Of a stretch of 15,251 nt of DNA, positions 14,644-15,251 are shown one piece after another (position 1 is the first letter of the stretch; each line of letters opens with the position of its first letter). Location of the stretch: positions 1 to 15,251 of the forward strand of contig JAEOTN010000275.1 of assembly GCA_016839865.1 (NCBI GenBank), written 5' to 3'. The notes beneath the pieces are model-generated. The model was not told the origin of the DNA. It searched no databases and was given only the letters and a program-made list of their open reading frames with translations. Made by a program: the position numbers and the translations under genes. This DNA is from Promethearchaeota archaeon. Lineage in GTDB: Archaea > Asgardarchaeota > Lokiarchaeia > Sigynarchaeales > MK-D1.

Positions 14644-15251
14644 ATGTCTGATAATAAAAATATTATGCTGAAATGCATTGTAATTGGTAATCTAAGCGTT
14701 GGAAAAACCTCGTTGATTTTGCGATATACTAAAAATGAATTCTCAGGTAGTTATATCCCTACAATCGGAGCAGACTTCACAACCACACCTTTAAAAATCG
14801 ATGAAAACTACGAAATGGTGGATTTGAAAGGAAAACACAGTTATATCTTGAAGAATCAGAATCTGACCTATGAGGAATTTACCGAACTAAATAATAAAAT
14901 TGATGAAGAAACTAAAGTTTATCTGTGGGATCTTGCGGGACAACCCTTCTTCAGAAAGATTCGTAATTATTACATGTCACACGCTTTCTGTGCACTCACA
15001 ATTTTCGATTTAAACAAACCACCCTTTGAAATCAGTGGTTGGTTAAACGATCTAAAGACGTTCTCACCCAATAGCAATTTCTTGCTAGTCGGTAATAAAA
15101 GTGACTTGATAAATCAAGAGAATAGTGAATTTAAAGAACAGATTGCTGCTCTTGAGAAACTACACAATTCACGTGTTCATTTAGTCTCGGCTAAATCAGC
15201 TGATGGTGTACGAGCTTTATTTATTGAAATGAAAATCAATATTATGAAACG
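14644..15251 (+). CDS. Ras-superfamily small GTPase, 3'-truncated
   Basis: 202 codons are visible and the frame runs off the window. The product is a Ras/Rab-like GTPase: P-loop GNLSVGKT (15-22), switch I YIPTIGADF with Thr40, Walker B and switch II WDLAGQ (95-100, with the catalytic Gln100), G4 NKSD (141-144) and G5 SAK (172-174). All guanine-binding motifs are intact, so GTP binding and hydrolysis are expected. Between the second and third strands, about residues 54-89, there is an insertion of roughly 35 charged residues absent from ordinary Rabs. No N-terminal myristoylation or membrane segment is seen, and the C terminus is missing. ATGs at 14617 and 14620 are in frame but lack an SD. 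Such GTPases are abundant in Asgard archaea, where their partners are largely unknown. Confidence 0.88.
   Translation, partial: MSDNKNIMLKCIVIGNLSVGKTSLILRYTKNEFSGSYIPTIGADFTTTPLKIDENYEMVDLKGKHSYILKNQNLTYEEFTELNNKIDEETKVYLWDLAGQPFFRKIRNYYMSHAFCALTIFDLNKPPFEISGWLNDLKTFSPNSNFLLVGNKSDLINQENSEFKEQIAALEKLHNSRVHLVSAKSADGVRALFIEMKINIMK

Overview
The window is AT-rich archaeal DNA. Genes are preceded by AT-rich TATA-like boxes rather than -35/-10 pairs. Several transcripts look leaderless or nearly so, with Shine-Dalgarno motifs mainly inside operons and before a few lead genes. Gene ends carry T-rich tracts. A Ras-like small GTPase at the right edge, a membrane protein with a C-terminal zinc ribbon and a bacterial-type glycerol-3-phosphate dehydrogenase set together suggest an Asgard archaeon. 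The lineage is an inference; no rRNA or other marker gene is present. I see no tRNA, rRNA, insertion sequence, CRISPR array or phage module.

Layout. Bases 1-1502 hold the 3' part of a fused Gfo/Idh/MocA oxidoreductase and sugar-isomerase-like TIM barrel. Bases 1642-2577 encode a membrane-anchored alpha/beta hydrolase. Bases 2698-4982 are a two-gene operon: a class-III PLP aminotransferase overlapping by ATGA with an unrecognised protein that has a kinase-like motif set. A YdjC/ChbG-type deacetylase follows on the minus strand (4998-5894), sharing a hairpin with the operon's end. Bases 5895-6991 contain a possible 27-residue micro-ORF with its own terminator-like hairpin, a cysteine-rich zinc protein (6204-6500) and a long non-coding stretch rich in inverted repeats. 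An Lrp/AsnC regulator with an acidic tail (6992-7555) converges on a winged-helix regulator (7586-8218, minus). That regulator is divergent from a 12-helix MFS exporter (8334-9677) across a promoter region holding two related 12-bp palindromic motifs. A membrane protein with a zinc ribbon follows on the minus strand (9720-10547).

Bases 10869-14021 form the clearest functional unit: a three-gene operon for a GlpA-like FAD dehydrogenase with a BFD-type iron-sulfur domain, an FAD/NAD(P) oxidoreductase and a DUF1667 four-cysteine protein. Together they most likely form an anaerobic glycerol-3-phosphate oxidising complex. A small ribbon-helix-helix-like protein (14031-14246, minus) ends against this operon, and a cluster of GTTAC/GTAAC half-sites lies upstream of it. 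The window closes inside a Ras-superfamily GTPase with an insertion between switch I and switch II.

The best candidates for something undescribed are the kinase-like/aminotransferase pair, the oxidoreductase-TIM-barrel fusion, and the GTPase with its insertion. None of them can be proved novel without database searches.
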